In this document: piece after piece, positions 26,154-35,077 of the stretch
How positions within the stretch are numbered: position 1 is the first letter of the stretch
How the letters are laid out: every line of letters begins with the position of its first letter
Source of the DNA: Paracoccus sp041927875
GTDB lineage: Bacteria; Pseudomonadota; Alphaproteobacteria; Rhodobacterales; Rhodobacteraceae
Length of the DNA stretch: 64,000 bases
Strand: one strand, 5' to 3'
Assembly (NCBI RefSeq): GCF_041927875.1
Contig: NZ_JBHFHN010000007.1
The notes under the pieces: model-generated
Told to the model about the DNA's origin: nothing
Database searches by the model: none
What the model saw: only the letters and a program-made list of their open reading frames with translations
Translations under genes and position numbers: made by a program

Positions 26154-26783
26154 TCATTTCTTGTCGTCAGACTTGCCGCGCGGTTGCAGGATCTGGTCGA
26201 TATGGCCCCATTCCAGCGCCTCTTCGGGGCTCATGAACTTGTCGCGCTCCAGCGCGGTCTCAACCTCGGCATAGCTGCGGCCGGTATGTTTCACATAAAT
26301 CTCGGTCAGCCGCTTTTTAAGGCTCTCGCTTTCGCGGGCATGGATCATGATGTCTGTCACCTGGCCCTGGAAACCGCCGGACGGCTGGTGGACCATGATC
26401 CGCGCATTGGGCAGCGCAAAGCGCATTCCCGGGTCGCCCGCGACGGCGATGACCGAACCCATCGAGGCGGCCTGACCGATGATCAGCGTCGACACCTTGG
26501 GCTTGATGTATTGCATCGTGTCATAGATCGCGAGACCCGAGGTCACGATGCCGCCGGGGCTGTTGATATAGATCGAGATTTCCTTGTTCGGATTTTCCGC
26601 CTCAAGAAACAGCAGCTGCGCGCAGATCAGGCTGGACATGCCGTCGTGGAACGGCCCGGCCAGAAAGATGATGCGTTCCTTCAGCAGGCGCGAATAGATG
26701 TCATAGGCGCGTTCCCCGCGCGAGGTCTGTTCGACGACCATCGGCACCAGGGTGTTCATGTAAAGGTCGATCGGGTCTTTCAT
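26154..26783 (-). CDS. clpP: ATP-dependent Clp protease proteolytic subunit ClpP
   Basis: 209 residues. Catalytic triad Ser107 (GQAASMGS), His132 (IMVHQPSGG) and Asp181, all at the expected spacing; MVVEQTSRGERAYDIYSRLL is the conserved N-terminal block. It forms the tetradecameric protease chamber used by ClpX. A CTTG...CAATAAG pair with 17-bp spacing upstream on the minus strand (about 26843-26870) only weakly resembles an alphaproteobacterial heat-shock promoter. Confidence 0.97.
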   Translation of the reverse strand: MKDPIDLYMNTLVPMVVEQTSRGERAYDIYSRLLKERIIFLAGPFHDGMSSLICAQLLFLEAENPNKEISIYINSPGGIVTSGLAIYDTMQYIKPKVSTLIIGQAASMGSVIAVAGDPGMRFALPNARIMVHQPSGGFQGQVTDIMIHARESESLKKRLTEIYVKHTGRSYAEVETALERDKFMSPEEALEWGHIDQILQPRGKSDDKK

Positions 26784-26977
26784 CGCGTCCTGCCTTCTGA
26801 TTGCTCAGGCGCCCTTCTAGCGCGCCAACCGTTAACAGAGTCTTATTGTCGCCCGACCGCCACCGCAAGACCGCGCCGGTTGCGCATGAAAAACGCGGCA
26901 AATGTGATCCATTCGTTCAGCACCGGGCCGTGGTGCCAGAATCAGCAGCCCGCCCCTGTCGCGCGACCGCGCATATG

Positions 26978-27008
26978 AAAGGGCCGCGCCAAGGATCTGG
27001 CGCGGCCC
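26978..27008 (-). terminator. Terminator of the BCCT transporter gene
   Basis: GGGCCGCGCCA at 26981-26991 pairs perfectly with TGGCGCGGCCC at 26998-27008 over 6 nt; on the minus strand the stem is followed by TTTC. It lies 24 bp after the BCCT stop. Confidence 0.8.
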
Positions 27009-27031
27009 TGCATCCTGGCTAGCGGGATGGC

Positions 27032-28750
27032 TTAGCGCATCTCGCGCCGTTCACCGATCAGGCCGACGACGATCGCATAGCAGGCCGCCAGCAGCACGAT
27101 GGTGAACGGAAAACCGGTCGAGACCGCCATCGCCTGCAACGCCGCAAGGCCGCCGCCCAACAGCAGGGCGATCGCCACCAGCCCCTCGAAGGTGCACCAG
27201 AACACCCGCTGCGGGGTCGGCGCGTTCACCTTGCCGCCCGCCGCGATGGTGTCGATCACCAGCGAACCGCTGTCGGACGAGGTGACGAAGAACACCACCA
27301 CCAGCACGATGCCGATGAACGAGGTGATCGCGGTCAGCGGCAGTTGCGACAGCATGGCGAACAGCTTCAGTTCCAGCACCGCGTCCTGCACGCCGGTATA
27401 GCCGTCCTGCACGAACTGGGCGATGGCGGTGTGGCCCATCGCGGTCATCCACAGCACCGAGATCAGCGAGGGCACGATCAGCACCGCGATCAGGAACTGC
27501 CGCACCGTGCGCCCGCGCGACACCCGCGCGATGAACATGCCGACGAACGGCGACCAGGAGATCCACCAGGCCCAATAGAAGGCCGTCCAGCCGCCCATGA
27601 AATTGGTGTCCTCACGCCCGAAGGGGTTCGACAGCGCCGGAAGCTCGGTCAGATAGGCGCCCAGATTGCCGAAGAACCCGGTCAGGATCGCCATCGTCGG
27701 GCCGACGATGATGATGAAGGCCAGCAGCGCGAAGGCCAGAACCATGTTCAGTTCCGACAGCCGCTTGACGCCGCTGTCCAGCCCGGCAACGACCGATATC
27801 ATGGCGATCATCGTGATGACCACGATCAGCAGGATGATGGTCGTCGTGGTCGCGGGCAGGCCGAACAGGAACTCAAGCCCCGCCGCCGCCTGACCGGCGC
27901 CCAGACCCAGCGAGGTCGCCAGGCCGAACACCGTGGCAAAGACCGCCAGGATGTCGATCACATGGCCCGGCCAGCCCCAGATGCGTTCGCCGAAGATCGG
28001 GTAGAAGGCCGACCGCATGGTCAGCGGCAAGCCCTTGTTATAGCTGAACAAGGCCAGGGCCAGGGCCACAACGGCATAGATCGCCCAGGGGTGCAGGCCC
28101 CAGTGGAAGATCGTCGCGGCCATGCCCAGACGCTCGGCGCCCACGACATCGCCCGCAGCCCCGCCCAGCGGCGCCCAGTCGGTGCGCATACCGTTTTCGA
28201 GGACCGGCCCCTCCAGTGCGGTGGTGAAATGGGTCATCGGCTCGCTGACGCCATAAAACATCAGGCCGATCCCCATACCGGCCGCGAACAGCATCGCGAA
28301 CCAGCCGGTCAGCGAATAATCCGGCGTCGCCTCGGGTCCGCCCAGGCGCACCTTGCCCAGGGGCGTGACGATCAGCACCAGGCACAGGATCACGAAGACG
28401 TTGCCCGCCGACAGGAAGAACCAGCCCAGATTGCCGGTCAGGAAATCGCGCAGGCCGGTGAAGACCGGCTCAAGCACGGTCTGAAAGGCCAGCGTGCCGA
28501 TCGTAAACACCATGATCGCCAAGGCCGAGATCAGGAACACCGGCTTGTGGATGTCGAACTCGATGGTGAAGGATTCCGACAGGTTATCCTGGCCGATTTC
28601 GTAATCGGTCTCGATCACCTCGGTGGGGCCTTCGGGGGCGGGGATCGGCTCGACCTCATCCTCGGGGGGGCTTTCGGCGGTCTGGTCCGCGATCAGCACC
28701 TGATCGGAAATATCATCCGGGGCGCCGTCGCGCCGATTGTCCTGTGTCAT
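27032..28750 (-). CDS. BCCT-family transporter (betaine/choline/carnitine type)
   Basis: 572 residues: an acidic N-terminal cytoplasmic tail of about 75 residues, then 12 membrane segments. Family blocks: GIGLMFYGVSEPMTHF, FHWGLHPWAIYAVVALAL and the signature FYWAWWISWSPFVGMFIARV followed by SRGRTVRQFL. BCCT proteins take up compatible solutes such as glycine betaine, choline or DMSP by ion symport; substrate cannot be assigned. The MTQDN start at 28750 has GGAGA upstream; in-frame alternatives at 28765 (ATG) and 28840 (TTG) are less well supported. The short tail after the last segment gives no sign of the long C-terminal osmosensor of BetP. Confidence 0.9.
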   Translation of the reverse strand: MTQDNRRDGAPDDISDQVLIADQTAESPPEDEVEPIPAPEGPTEVIETDYEIGQDNLSESFTIEFDIHKPVFLISALAIMVFTIGTLAFQTVLEPVFTGLRDFLTGNLGWFFLSAGNVFVILCLVLIVTPLGKVRLGGPEATPDYSLTGWFAMLFAAGMGIGLMFYGVSEPMTHFTTALEGPVLENGMRTDWAPLGGAAGDVVGAERLGMAATIFHWGLHPWAIYAVVALALALFSYNKGLPLTMRSAFYPIFGERIWGWPGHVIDILAVFATVFGLATSLGLGAGQAAAGLEFLFGLPATTTTIILLIVVITMIAMISVVAGLDSGVKRLSELNMVLAFALLAFIIIVGPTMAILTGFFGNLGAYLTELPALSNPFGREDTNFMGGWTAFYWAWWISWSPFVGMFIARVSRGRTVRQFLIAVLIVPSLISVLWMTAMGHTAIAQFVQDGYTGVQDAVLELKLFAMLSQLPLTAITSFIGIVLVVVFFVTSSDSGSLVIDTIAAGGKVNAPTPQRVFWCTFEGLVAIALLLGGGLAALQAMAVSTGFPFTIVLLAACYAIVVGLIGERREMR

Positions 28751-28915
28751 CCTGTCTCCGTTCATCTGGGGCGCATCGCGGCCCGCCGCGTCGGCAGACC
28801 AGGCCCGTTCGTCCAACCCGTAATCGGGGTTTGCGGCCAACCGGTAACGATCGGCGGAGGATTTGGTTCAACCGGATCACGATCCCGACAGATCCGCCCG
28901 GCAAGACGCGCCAAT

Positions 28916-28935
28916 AACGACATTTTAATGTCGTT
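28916..28935. promoter_or_regulatory. Palindrome between the BCCT gene and hisB
   Basis: AACGACAT, TTTA, ATGTCGTT: perfect 8-bp arms. It stands in the divergent promoter region, about 165 bp from the BCCT start and 105 bp from hisB. It could be an operator; a similar half-site (AACGACAT) occurs in the hairpin at 35223. A following TTTT also permits a terminator reading. Confidence 0.4.
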
Positions 28936-29039
28936 TTCAACCCATCATATGCAAAAATGCGGTTTTCGCGCGGCTTTCCATGTGCAGCCGGGCCGCCTAT
29001 AAGCGGGATAACAGCTTGAATGGGCACAAGGATCACGCG

Positions 29040-29627
29040 ATGCGCCGCGCCGAAATCAGCCGCACGACCCACGAAACCGATGTCAGCGTGACGCTGAACC
29101 TGGATGGCACCGGGCGTTACGACATGCAGACCGGGGTCGGCTTCTTCGATCACATGCTGGATCAGCTTGCGCGGCATTCGCTGATCGACATGACCATTCG
29201 CGCCAAGGGCGACACCCATATCGACGATCACCACACGGTCGAGGATACCGGCATCACCATCGGCCAGGCGCTGACGCGCGCGCTGGGCGACAAGCGCGGC
29301 ATCCGGCGCTATGGCGAATGTGCGCTGGCGATGGATGACACGCTGGTGCGGGCGGCGCTGGATCTGTCGGGGCGACCCTGGCTGGGCTGGAACCTGCCGA
29401 TGACGGCCGAGCGGATCGGCAGCTTTGACACCGAACTGGTGCGCGAGTTCTTTCAGGCTTTGTCCACCCATGGCGGCATCACCCTGCATGTCGATCTGGT
29501 GCGCGGGGTGAACAGCCACCATATCGCCGAGGCCGCCTTCAAGGCCGTCGCACGCGCGCTGCGGATGGCGGTGGAACCCGACCCGCGGATGGGCGACGCG
29601 CTGCCCTCGACCAAGGGCGCGCTGTGA
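29040..29627 (+). CDS. hisB: Imidazoleglycerol-phosphate dehydratase HisB
   Basis: 195 residues, the monofunctional form. Metal-binding histidine motifs GFFDHMLDQLARHS, DDHHTVEDTGI and NSHHIAEAAFKA are intact. It catalyses the seventh enzymatic step of histidine synthesis. AAGGA stands upstream of the ATG at 29040; an in-frame start at 28980 is not supported. Translationally coupled to hisH (TGATG). Confidence 0.96.
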   Translation: MRRAEISRTTHETDVSVTLNLDGTGRYDMQTGVGFFDHMLDQLARHSLIDMTIRAKGDTHIDDHHTVEDTGITIGQALTRALGDKRGIRRYGECALAMDDTLVRAALDLSGRPWLGWNLPMTAERIGSFDTELVREFFQALSTHGGITLHVDLVRGVNSHHIAEAAFKAVARALRMAVEPDPRMGDALPSTKGAL

Positions 29628-30262
29628 TGCTGACCGTTCTGGTCGATTACGACAGCGGCAATCTGCATTCCGCCGAGAAGGCGTTTCAGCGCATGGCGCG
29701 CGAAACCGGGGCGGGCACCGTGCTGGTCAGCGACCGGGCCGAGGATGTGGCCCGCGCCGACCGCATCGTGCTGCCCGGCGATGGGGCCTTTCCGGCCTGC
29801 CGCGCGGCACTGCTGGCCAAGCCGGGCCTGGATCAGGCCCTTCGCGAGGCCGTTGATGCGCGCGCCGTGCCCTTCATGGGAATCTGCGTGGGGATGCAGA
29901 TGCTGGCGACGCTTGGCACCGAATACCGCGACACCGAGGGCCTGGGCTGGGTGCCGGGGCGCGTCGTGGGGATCGACGCGCCCGCGCCGCTGAAGGTGCC
30001 GCATATGGGCTGGAACGATCTGGTCATCGACCACCCGCATCCGGTGCTGGCGGGCGTGGCGACGGGCGATCACGCCTATTTCGTGCATTCCTATCACTTC
30101 GTCGTGGACGACCCGGCGCATCGGCTGGCGCATGTCGATTATGCGGGCGATGTGACGGCGATCGTCGGGCGCGGCACAGTGGTCGGCACGCAGTTCCACC
30201 CCGAGAAATCGCAGGCCACGGGGCTGCGGATCATCGCCAATTTCCTGGCCTGGCGCCCCTGA
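29627..30262 (+). CDS. hisH: Imidazole glycerol phosphate synthase glutaminase subunit HisH
   Basis: 211-residue class I glutamine amidotransferase. Nucleophile Cys87 in FMGICVGMQML and the catalytic His-Glu in FHPEKSQATG are present. It passes ammonia to HisF, which is not in the window. The ATG overlaps the hisB stop. Confidence 0.96.
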   Translation: MLTVLVDYDSGNLHSAEKAFQRMARETGAGTVLVSDRAEDVARADRIVLPGDGAFPACRAALLAKPGLDQALREAVDARAVPFMGICVGMQMLATLGTEYRDTEGLGWVPGRVVGIDAPAPLKVPHMGWNDLVIDHPHPVLAGVATGDHAYFVHSYHFVVDDPAHRLAHVDYAGDVTAIVGRGTVVGTQFHPEKSQATGLRIIANFLAWRP

Positions 30263-30272
30263 TCCGCCGCGC

Positions 30273-30320
30273 CGGGGGCTGTCTGCCCCCGGACCCCCGA
30301 GCGCATTGGGGCAAGAAAGA
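30273..30320 (+). repeat. Rhodobacteraceae-type intergenic repeat, copy B
   Basis: CGGGGGCTGTCTGCCCCCG followed by ACCCCCGAG and a purine-rich AAGAAAGAAG, matching copy A at 23619 with two substitutions in the first 19 bases. It lies just after hisH and before the terminator at 30347. Confidence 0.5.
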
Positions 30321-30346
30321 AGCGCTATGCCATCTTCGGGTGTGGA

Positions 30347-30374
30347 AAAGGGCGGCCTCGATGGGCCGCCCCTA
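30347..30374. terminator. Bidirectional terminator between hisH and the DUF2147 gene
   Basis: GGGCGGCC at 30350-30357 pairs with GGCCGCCC at 30364-30371 with A-rich and T-containing flanks on either side. It serves the two convergent genes. Confidence 0.7.
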
Positions 30375-30394
30375 TGGTCTGTGCGGCAGCGGTC

Positions 30395-30778
30395 TTACTT
30401 CACCTTGGCCCAGGTTTGCGACTTGCACAGCAGGCCGCCCGCGACGCAGCCCGACAGCGACATCGACCCGCCGTTCAGCGCGATCTTGCCGGAATAGACC
30501 TTGTTGTTCGAGGGCCGCCAGACCTTGCCCTCGTATTTGCCGCCGCCCTGGGCGGCCATATCGATGACGATCTGCTTGCCGATGTTTTCGGACTTGTATT
30601 CTTCCTTGCCCTTGAAGGTGCGGGTGATGGTCCCGCAGAAGTTCGGCCCGCAGGGGGCGATCTGGACATGGGCGAAAGAGCCGTCATCGGGTTGGGTTTG
30701 CCAGATGCCTTCGATCGGGTCGGCGGCAGCCGCACCGGCGATCAGCGCAAAGGCGGCGGCGATGGCGAAAGATTTCAT
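30395..30778 (-). CDS. DUF2147 family exported protein
   Basis: 127 residues. Signal peptide MKSFAIAAAFALIAGAAAA, then DPIEGIWQTQPDDGSFAHV, the typical opening of DUF2147 proteins, and WRPSNNKVYSGKIAL in the second half. Four cysteines in two pairs (CGPNFCG and GCVAGGLLC) are likely disulfide-bonded in the periplasm. Function unknown; family members are small beta-barrel-like secreted proteins, some carotenoid- or stress-related by context only. It interrupts the his genes on the opposite strand. Confidence 0.85.
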   Translation of the reverse strand: MKSFAIAAAFALIAGAAAADPIEGIWQTQPDDGSFAHVQIAPCGPNFCGTITRTFKGKEEYKSENIGKQIVIDMAAQGGGKYEGKVWRPSNNKVYSGKIALNGGSMSLSGCVAGGLLCKSQTWAKVK

Positions 30779-30947
30779 GGTGGTGGTCCTCCCTCAGGCG
30801 GCATTCCCCGGCCGCTGGGGGATCATCGCCTTGCCGGTGGCCTTGCGGCAAGCGTGACGTTAGGTCCGGGTCGGGCGCGGCTGCGCAACTTTCCTTTACC
30901 GGCGCGCTGTGGCAAAGGGGCGCGAACCCATCCAAGCAGAGGCCGCC

Positions 30948-31664
30948 ATGATCCTGTATCCCGCCATCGACCTGAAAGACGGCCAATGCGTGCGCCTGTT
31001 GCGGGGCGAGATGGCGGCGGCCACGGTGTTCAACGATGATCCCGCCGCACAGGCGCAGGCCTTTCAGGATGCGGGCTGCGACTGGGTGCATCTGGTCGAT
31101 CTGAACGGCGCCTTTGCCGGGGCGCCGGTCAATGCCGCGGCGGTCGAGGCGATCCTTGCGCGGGTCAGCGTGCCCTGCCAGCTGGGAGGCGGCATCCGCG
31201 ACATGGCCACCATCGAGGGCTGGCTGTCGCGTGGTCTGGCCCGCGTCATTCTGGGCACCGTTGCGGTCGAGAACCCCGATCTGGTGCGGCAGGCGGCGCG
31301 CGCCTTTCCCGGTCAGGTCGCGGTCGGCATCGACGCCCGCGCGGGACGGGTCGCGACAAAGGGCTGGGCCGAGGAGACCGACGTGATGGTCACCGATCTG
31401 GCCCGCCAGTTCGAGGACGCGGGCGTGGCCGCGATCATCTATACCGACATCGACCGTGACGGCGCGATGGGTGGCCCGAATATCGCCGCGACCCAAAGCC
31501 TCGCGCGGGCGGTCAGCATTCCCGTCATCGCGTCGGGCGGGGTATCATCGATGGCGGATCTGATCGCGCTGCGCGATACCGGGGTAATCGCCGGGGCGAT
31601 TTCGGGGCGCGCGATCTATGACGGCGCGATCGACCTGACGGCGGCCTTGGCGGCGCTGCGCTGA
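30948..31664 (+). CDS. hisA: ProFAR isomerase HisA
   Basis: 238-residue (beta/alpha)8 barrel. Catalytic Asp8 in YPAIDLKDGQCVRL and the second aspartate in IIYTDIDRDGAMGG are present. It interconverts ProFAR and PRFAR in histidine synthesis. It is separated from hisBH by the opposite-strand DUF2147 gene and so probably has its own promoter. Start ATG at 30948; an upstream in-frame start at 30909 lacks family support. Confidence 0.95.
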   Translation: MILYPAIDLKDGQCVRLLRGEMAAATVFNDDPAAQAQAFQDAGCDWVHLVDLNGAFAGAPVNAAAVEAILARVSVPCQLGGGIRDMATIEGWLSRGLARVILGTVAVENPDLVRQAARAFPGQVAVGIDARAGRVATKGWAEETDVMVTDLARQFEDAGVAAIIYTDIDRDGAMGGPNIAATQSLARAVSIPVIASGGVSSMADLIALRDTGVIAGAISGRAIYDGAIDLTAALAALR

Positions 31665-31672
31665 ACCCGGCG

Positions 31673-33007
31673 TCAGCGCGGGATCACGATTTCGGCCTTA
31701 AGCCCGCCCAGGGCCTCGCTTTCGCCCAGCCGAAGCGTGCCGCCATGGCTGCGCGCAATATCGGCGGCGATGGCCAGCCCCAGGCCGACCCCCTGCCCCC
31801 GGTCCTGATTGCGCGACGCATCAAGGCGCGAGAAGGGCCGCAGCGCCTCGGCCCGGCGGTCGGCGGGAATGCCGGGGCCTGCATCCTCGACCGCGACGAC
31901 CAACGCCTTGGGGCTGATCGTAGCGCCGACCCGCGCGCGCTGGCCATAGCGCAAGCCGTTGCCGATCAGGTTGTCCAACGCGCGACGCAACGCCAGCGGG
32001 CGGCAGCGCACCAGACCTTCGGGCAGCGGAGCGGCCAGATCGACATCGGCCCCGGCGCGGCGGCGATCCTCGACCAGGCGGTGCAGGAAGGGGGCGATGG
32101 CGACATCCTCGACCGGCTCGGTCGCGGCCTCGTCGCGGGCGAAATCCAGAAAGGCATCGACCATCTGCCCCATCTCGGCCACGTCGCGTTCCATCGCCGC
32201 GATCTCGTCGGGTTCGGGCGGCAGGTCGGGGGTCAGCATCGACAGGCCCAGCCGCAGCCGCGTCAGCGGCGTGCGCAAATCGTGGCTGACGCCCGACAGC
32301 ATCAGGGTGCGGCTTTCGATCTGTCGTTCGATCCGGGCACGCATGTCCAGAAAGGCGGCGCCGGCGGCGCGCACCTCGGTCGCGCCCGAGACGCGATAGG
32401 GCACCGTCTGGCCGCGCCCGAAGGCCTCGGCGGCGCGCGCCAGGCGGCGGATCGGGCGAAGCTGATTGCGCAGGAAGATCACGGCGATACCCGTCATCAA
32501 CAGGCTGGTCGCCACCATCAGCACCAAAAGTTGATGCGGGTTCGAGGCGCTGACGCGGCGACGATCGAAGGACAGCTCCAGCGGTCCTTGCGCGGTGGCC
32601 ACCCCCACCCGAACCTGGCGCGACCCGGACAGATCGACACCGCTGATGCCGGGCAGCCGGTCATGCAGCACCTTGACCACGATGCGGCCCGAAAAGTCAT
32701 ACCAGATGCGGCGATCCCTTGGGGCCTCGGCCCCCGGTCGGGCGACGGTGATGCCCAGCGGCTGCGCCACTGCGCGCGCCGCCGCCAGTGCCTCGGGCAG
32801 GGTTCGCGCGGCCTCGGCGCGGGCGATCACGAGCGCCAATTCGCGCGCTGCGGTGTCCGACATCTGCCGGGTCACGTCCTCGAAATGCCGTTGCAGGAAC
32901 ATCACCGACACGACCAGCTGGATGACCACCACCGGCAGGATCAGGATCAGCACCGCACGGCCATAAAGACCGCGGGGCAGCAGGTTGCGCATCAGGTCAT
33001 GTCCCAT
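31673..33007 (-). CDS. EnvZ-like sensor histidine kinase
   Basis: 444 residues: TM1 at about 17-37, a periplasmic part of 120 residues, TM2 at 159-179, HAMP to about 235, phosphorylation His242 in SGVSHDLRTPLTRLRL, and an ATPase domain with NLIGNGLRYG, DAGPGIPADRR and GVGLGLAIAADI. Architecture and the SHDLRTPLTR box match the EnvZ class that partners OmpR-type regulators. No response regulator gene is adjacent on the left or right, so its partner lies elsewhere. Start at 33007; an ATG five codons later is possible. Confidence 0.85.
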   Translation of the reverse strand: MGHDLMRNLLPRGLYGRAVLILILPVVVIQLVVSVMFLQRHFEDVTRQMSDTAARELALVIARAEAARTLPEALAAARAVAQPLGITVARPGAEAPRDRRIWYDFSGRIVVKVLHDRLPGISGVDLSGSRQVRVGVATAQGPLELSFDRRRVSASNPHQLLVLMVATSLLMTGIAVIFLRNQLRPIRRLARAAEAFGRGQTVPYRVSGATEVRAAGAAFLDMRARIERQIESRTLMLSGVSHDLRTPLTRLRLGLSMLTPDLPPEPDEIAAMERDVAEMGQMVDAFLDFARDEAATEPVEDVAIAPFLHRLVEDRRRAGADVDLAAPLPEGLVRCRPLALRRALDNLIGNGLRYGQRARVGATISPKALVVAVEDAGPGIPADRRAEALRPFSRLDASRNQDRGQGVGLGLAIAADIARSHGGTLRLGESEALGGLKAEIVIPR

Positions 33008-33046
33008 GCTAGGATGCTACCCGCGCCGACTGCCGGAAGGAAGCCC

Positions 33047-33943
33047 ATGCAGACTGACCCCACGCCGCTGCCTGATGGGCTGCGCCTGATCCGTGCCGAC
33101 AATCCGGGCCCGCTGACCGGGCCGGGGACGAACAGCTTCATCCTGGGGCGTGGGCGGGTGGCGATCGTCGATCCCGGCCCGGATGATCCCGCACATCTGG
33201 CGGCGATCCTGGCGGCGCTGACCCCGGATGAAAAGGTCGCGGCGATCCTGTTGACCCATGCGCATCTGGATCATTCCGCTTTGGCCCCGCGCCTGTCACG
33301 CGCCGCGGGCGCGCCGGTGATGGCCTTCGGTGGCGCGACCGACGGGCGCTCGGCAGTGATGCAGGCCCTGGCGCAGGCCGGGCTGGCGGGCGGGGGTGAG
33401 GGTTTGGACATGGATTTTCGCCCCGACCGCTGCCTGGCCGATGGCGAGACCATAAGCCTTGGCGGGCTGAGCGTGACGGCGCTGCATACGCCCGGTCATG
33501 CGGCGGGGCATCTGGCCTTTGCCTGCGATGATCCGGCGATCGGCATCCTGACCGGGGATGTGGTGCTGGGCTGGGCCTCGACGCTGATTTCACCGCCCGA
33601 TGGCGATCTGGGGGATTACCTGCGCACGCTGGACCGGCTGGCGGCGCGGGGGGCGCGGGTGCTGCGTCCGGCGCATGGCGGCCCGATTACCGACCCGGCC
33701 GCACGGCTGGCGGAACTGGCCGCGCATCGCGCCCTGCGGATGGATCAGATCCGCGCCCGGCTGGCCCAAGGCCCCGCGCGCCCGGCCGAGCTGGTGGCGG
33801 CGATCTATACCGACACGCCGCCCGCGCTGTGGCCTGCCGCGACGCGCAATGTGCTGGCGCATCTGATCTTTCTGGTGGAACAGGGCGAGGTCACCGCCCG
33901 CCCTGCCCTGTCTGCCGATGCGGTCTTTGCGCTGACCGCATAA
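33047..33943 (+). CDS. Metallo-beta-lactamase-fold hydrolase (LACTB2-like)
   Basis: 298 residues. Zinc motif LLTHAHLDHS (His71, His73, Asp75, His76), a second His in LHTPGHAAGHLAF and Asp in LTGDVVLGW; the C-terminal third is a winged-helix-like region with PARPAELVAAIYTDTP typical of LACTB2/MBLAC-type proteins, some of which are nucleases. GGAAGGAAG upstream supports the ATG at 33047; the same frame is open far upstream only because it runs antisense to the kinase gene. Divergent from the kinase with 39 bp between starts. Confidence 0.85.
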   Translation: MQTDPTPLPDGLRLIRADNPGPLTGPGTNSFILGRGRVAIVDPGPDDPAHLAAILAALTPDEKVAAILLTHAHLDHSALAPRLSRAAGAPVMAFGGATDGRSAVMQALAQAGLAGGGEGLDMDFRPDRCLADGETISLGGLSVTALHTPGHAAGHLAFACDDPAIGILTGDVVLGWASTLISPPDGDLGDYLRTLDRLAARGARVLRPAHGGPITDPAARLAELAAHRALRMDQIRARLAQGPARPAELVAAIYTDTPPALWPAATRNVLAHLIFLVEQGEVTARPALSADAVFALTA

Positions 33944-33952
33944 ACCCGCCGG

Positions 33953-35077
33953 TCAGATCAGCGGCTTGTCGTTGGTCAGGTGACGCACCGCCAGCTTGCG
34001 GCCCATCCGGCCAGATGCCAGCGGGCGCGCGGCCTCGGGCAGGGTGTCGTCATCGGCCAGGTCGGGGAACAGCGCGAAGATTTCGTCCCGCGCGGCGGCA
34101 CCGATGGATTGCAGCGCCTGCGGGCCGGTGAACAGCGATTCCGTCGGCGCACCTTCGGTCAGGATCACCTCGTGCCGGTCAAACAGCAGGTGGAAGTAAT
34201 CCACATCGCCGCTGACCTCGGCATAATCGATGCCCGGCAGCTGGCACAATTGCTTGGCGGCCACCAACACCTCGCGCGTGCCGAACATGCGCTGCGCAAT
34301 GGCCGAGGAGACCAGCACCCGGTGCTGCGGCGACACGAACAGATCGCGCAGCGGCAGACCCGCGCCCAGGGCACCGGCGGAAATGCGGATCGGCCGAAGG
34401 CGGCGGTCGTCCGCGACCACCTGCGCGCGCACCCGCGCCATGCCGATCCAGCGCAACGGCTGCGGGCCGTTGTCACGTGTCGTGACCAGATCGCCGACGG
34501 CCAGATCCTCGACCTTGACCGGGCCACCGGGCGTCGCAACATGGGTGCCACGCACCAGACAGGGCGCGGGTAGCGGCTCTTGCAGAACGCTGCTGTCGAC
34601 GCCGAAATCCTCATAGATGACGGACCCACCACTGTAGGACAGCCGATATGAGGTATCCGGGGTCAGCGGGATCGTGCTCATCACCCCGATGATCGACAGA
34701 AGATTGCCGCGGGAATCGACGATGCCAACCGGATAAAGGTCGAAATCATCGCCATTGGCATCAACGCCGCGAACGGCATAGGGCACGTTCACCAGCGTGC
34801 CTCGGGGATAGTCGGTGCCAAACAGCGTGGCGGGCGCGACCAACGGCACACCCTGTTGCACAGCGGTGTCGATATCATCCCAGGCGCCGTCACGAAGCTG
34901 GAACGATCCGACCTTGTAATTGTCATCCAGCTTGACGGTGCCGCGCGTATATTGCGCGACCGTGGCGGTATTGGCCGAGGGATCAAGGGGCAGGCCCGTC
35001 CGTGTCCGGGGGCTTGAACCACTGGTCGAGAAAAAGAAGTCCAACGAATTCACGTCGTACATGTAAAAGGTCGTCAT
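33953..35077 (-). CDS. Hint-domain protein without RTX repeats
   Basis: 374 residues in two parts. Residues 1-170 are a beta-rich N-terminal domain starting MTTFYMYDVNSLDFFFST, shared with the large protein at 35731. From Cys173 (PCLVRGTHVATPGGPV) to about 320 is a Hedgehog/intein (Hint_2) domain with VKVEDLAVGDLVTTRD and the block-B-like SPQHRVLV (His252); the C-terminal tail ends LASGRMGRKLAVRHL. The ATG at 35077 has GGAG at proper spacing and matches the paralogue's start; ATG 35083 touches the GGAG. Hint domains can cleave at their first cysteine. No signal peptide. Function unknown, possibly a secreted or surface protein. Confidence 0.8.
   Translation of the reverse strand: MTTFYMYDVNSLDFFFSTSGSSPRTRTGLPLDPSANTATVAQYTRGTVKLDDNYKVGSFQLRDGAWDDIDTAVQQGVPLVAPATLFGTDYPRGTLVNVPYAVRGVDANGDDFDLYPVGIVDSRGNLLSIIGVMSTIPLTPDTSYRLSYSGGSVIYEDFGVDSSVLQEPLPAPCLVRGTHVATPGGPVKVEDLAVGDLVTTRDNGPQPLRWIGMARVRAQVVADDRRLRPIRISAGALGAGLPLRDLFVSPQHRVLVSSAIAQRMFGTREVLVAAKQLCQLPGIDYAEVSGDVDYFHLLFDRHEVILTEGAPTESLFTGPQALQSIGAAARDEIFALFPDLADDDTLPEAARPLASGRMGRKLAVRHLTNDKPLI

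Noticed and set aside
26784..26977. Heat-shock type promoter before clpP
   Set aside because: Only a weak CTTG...CAATAAG pair was seen; too poor a match to list as a feature.
31745..33943. 732-codon plus-strand frame as a single protein
   Set aside because: Only the last 298 codons, from the ATG at 33047 with a good ribosome site, match a family; the rest is antisense to the kinase gene.
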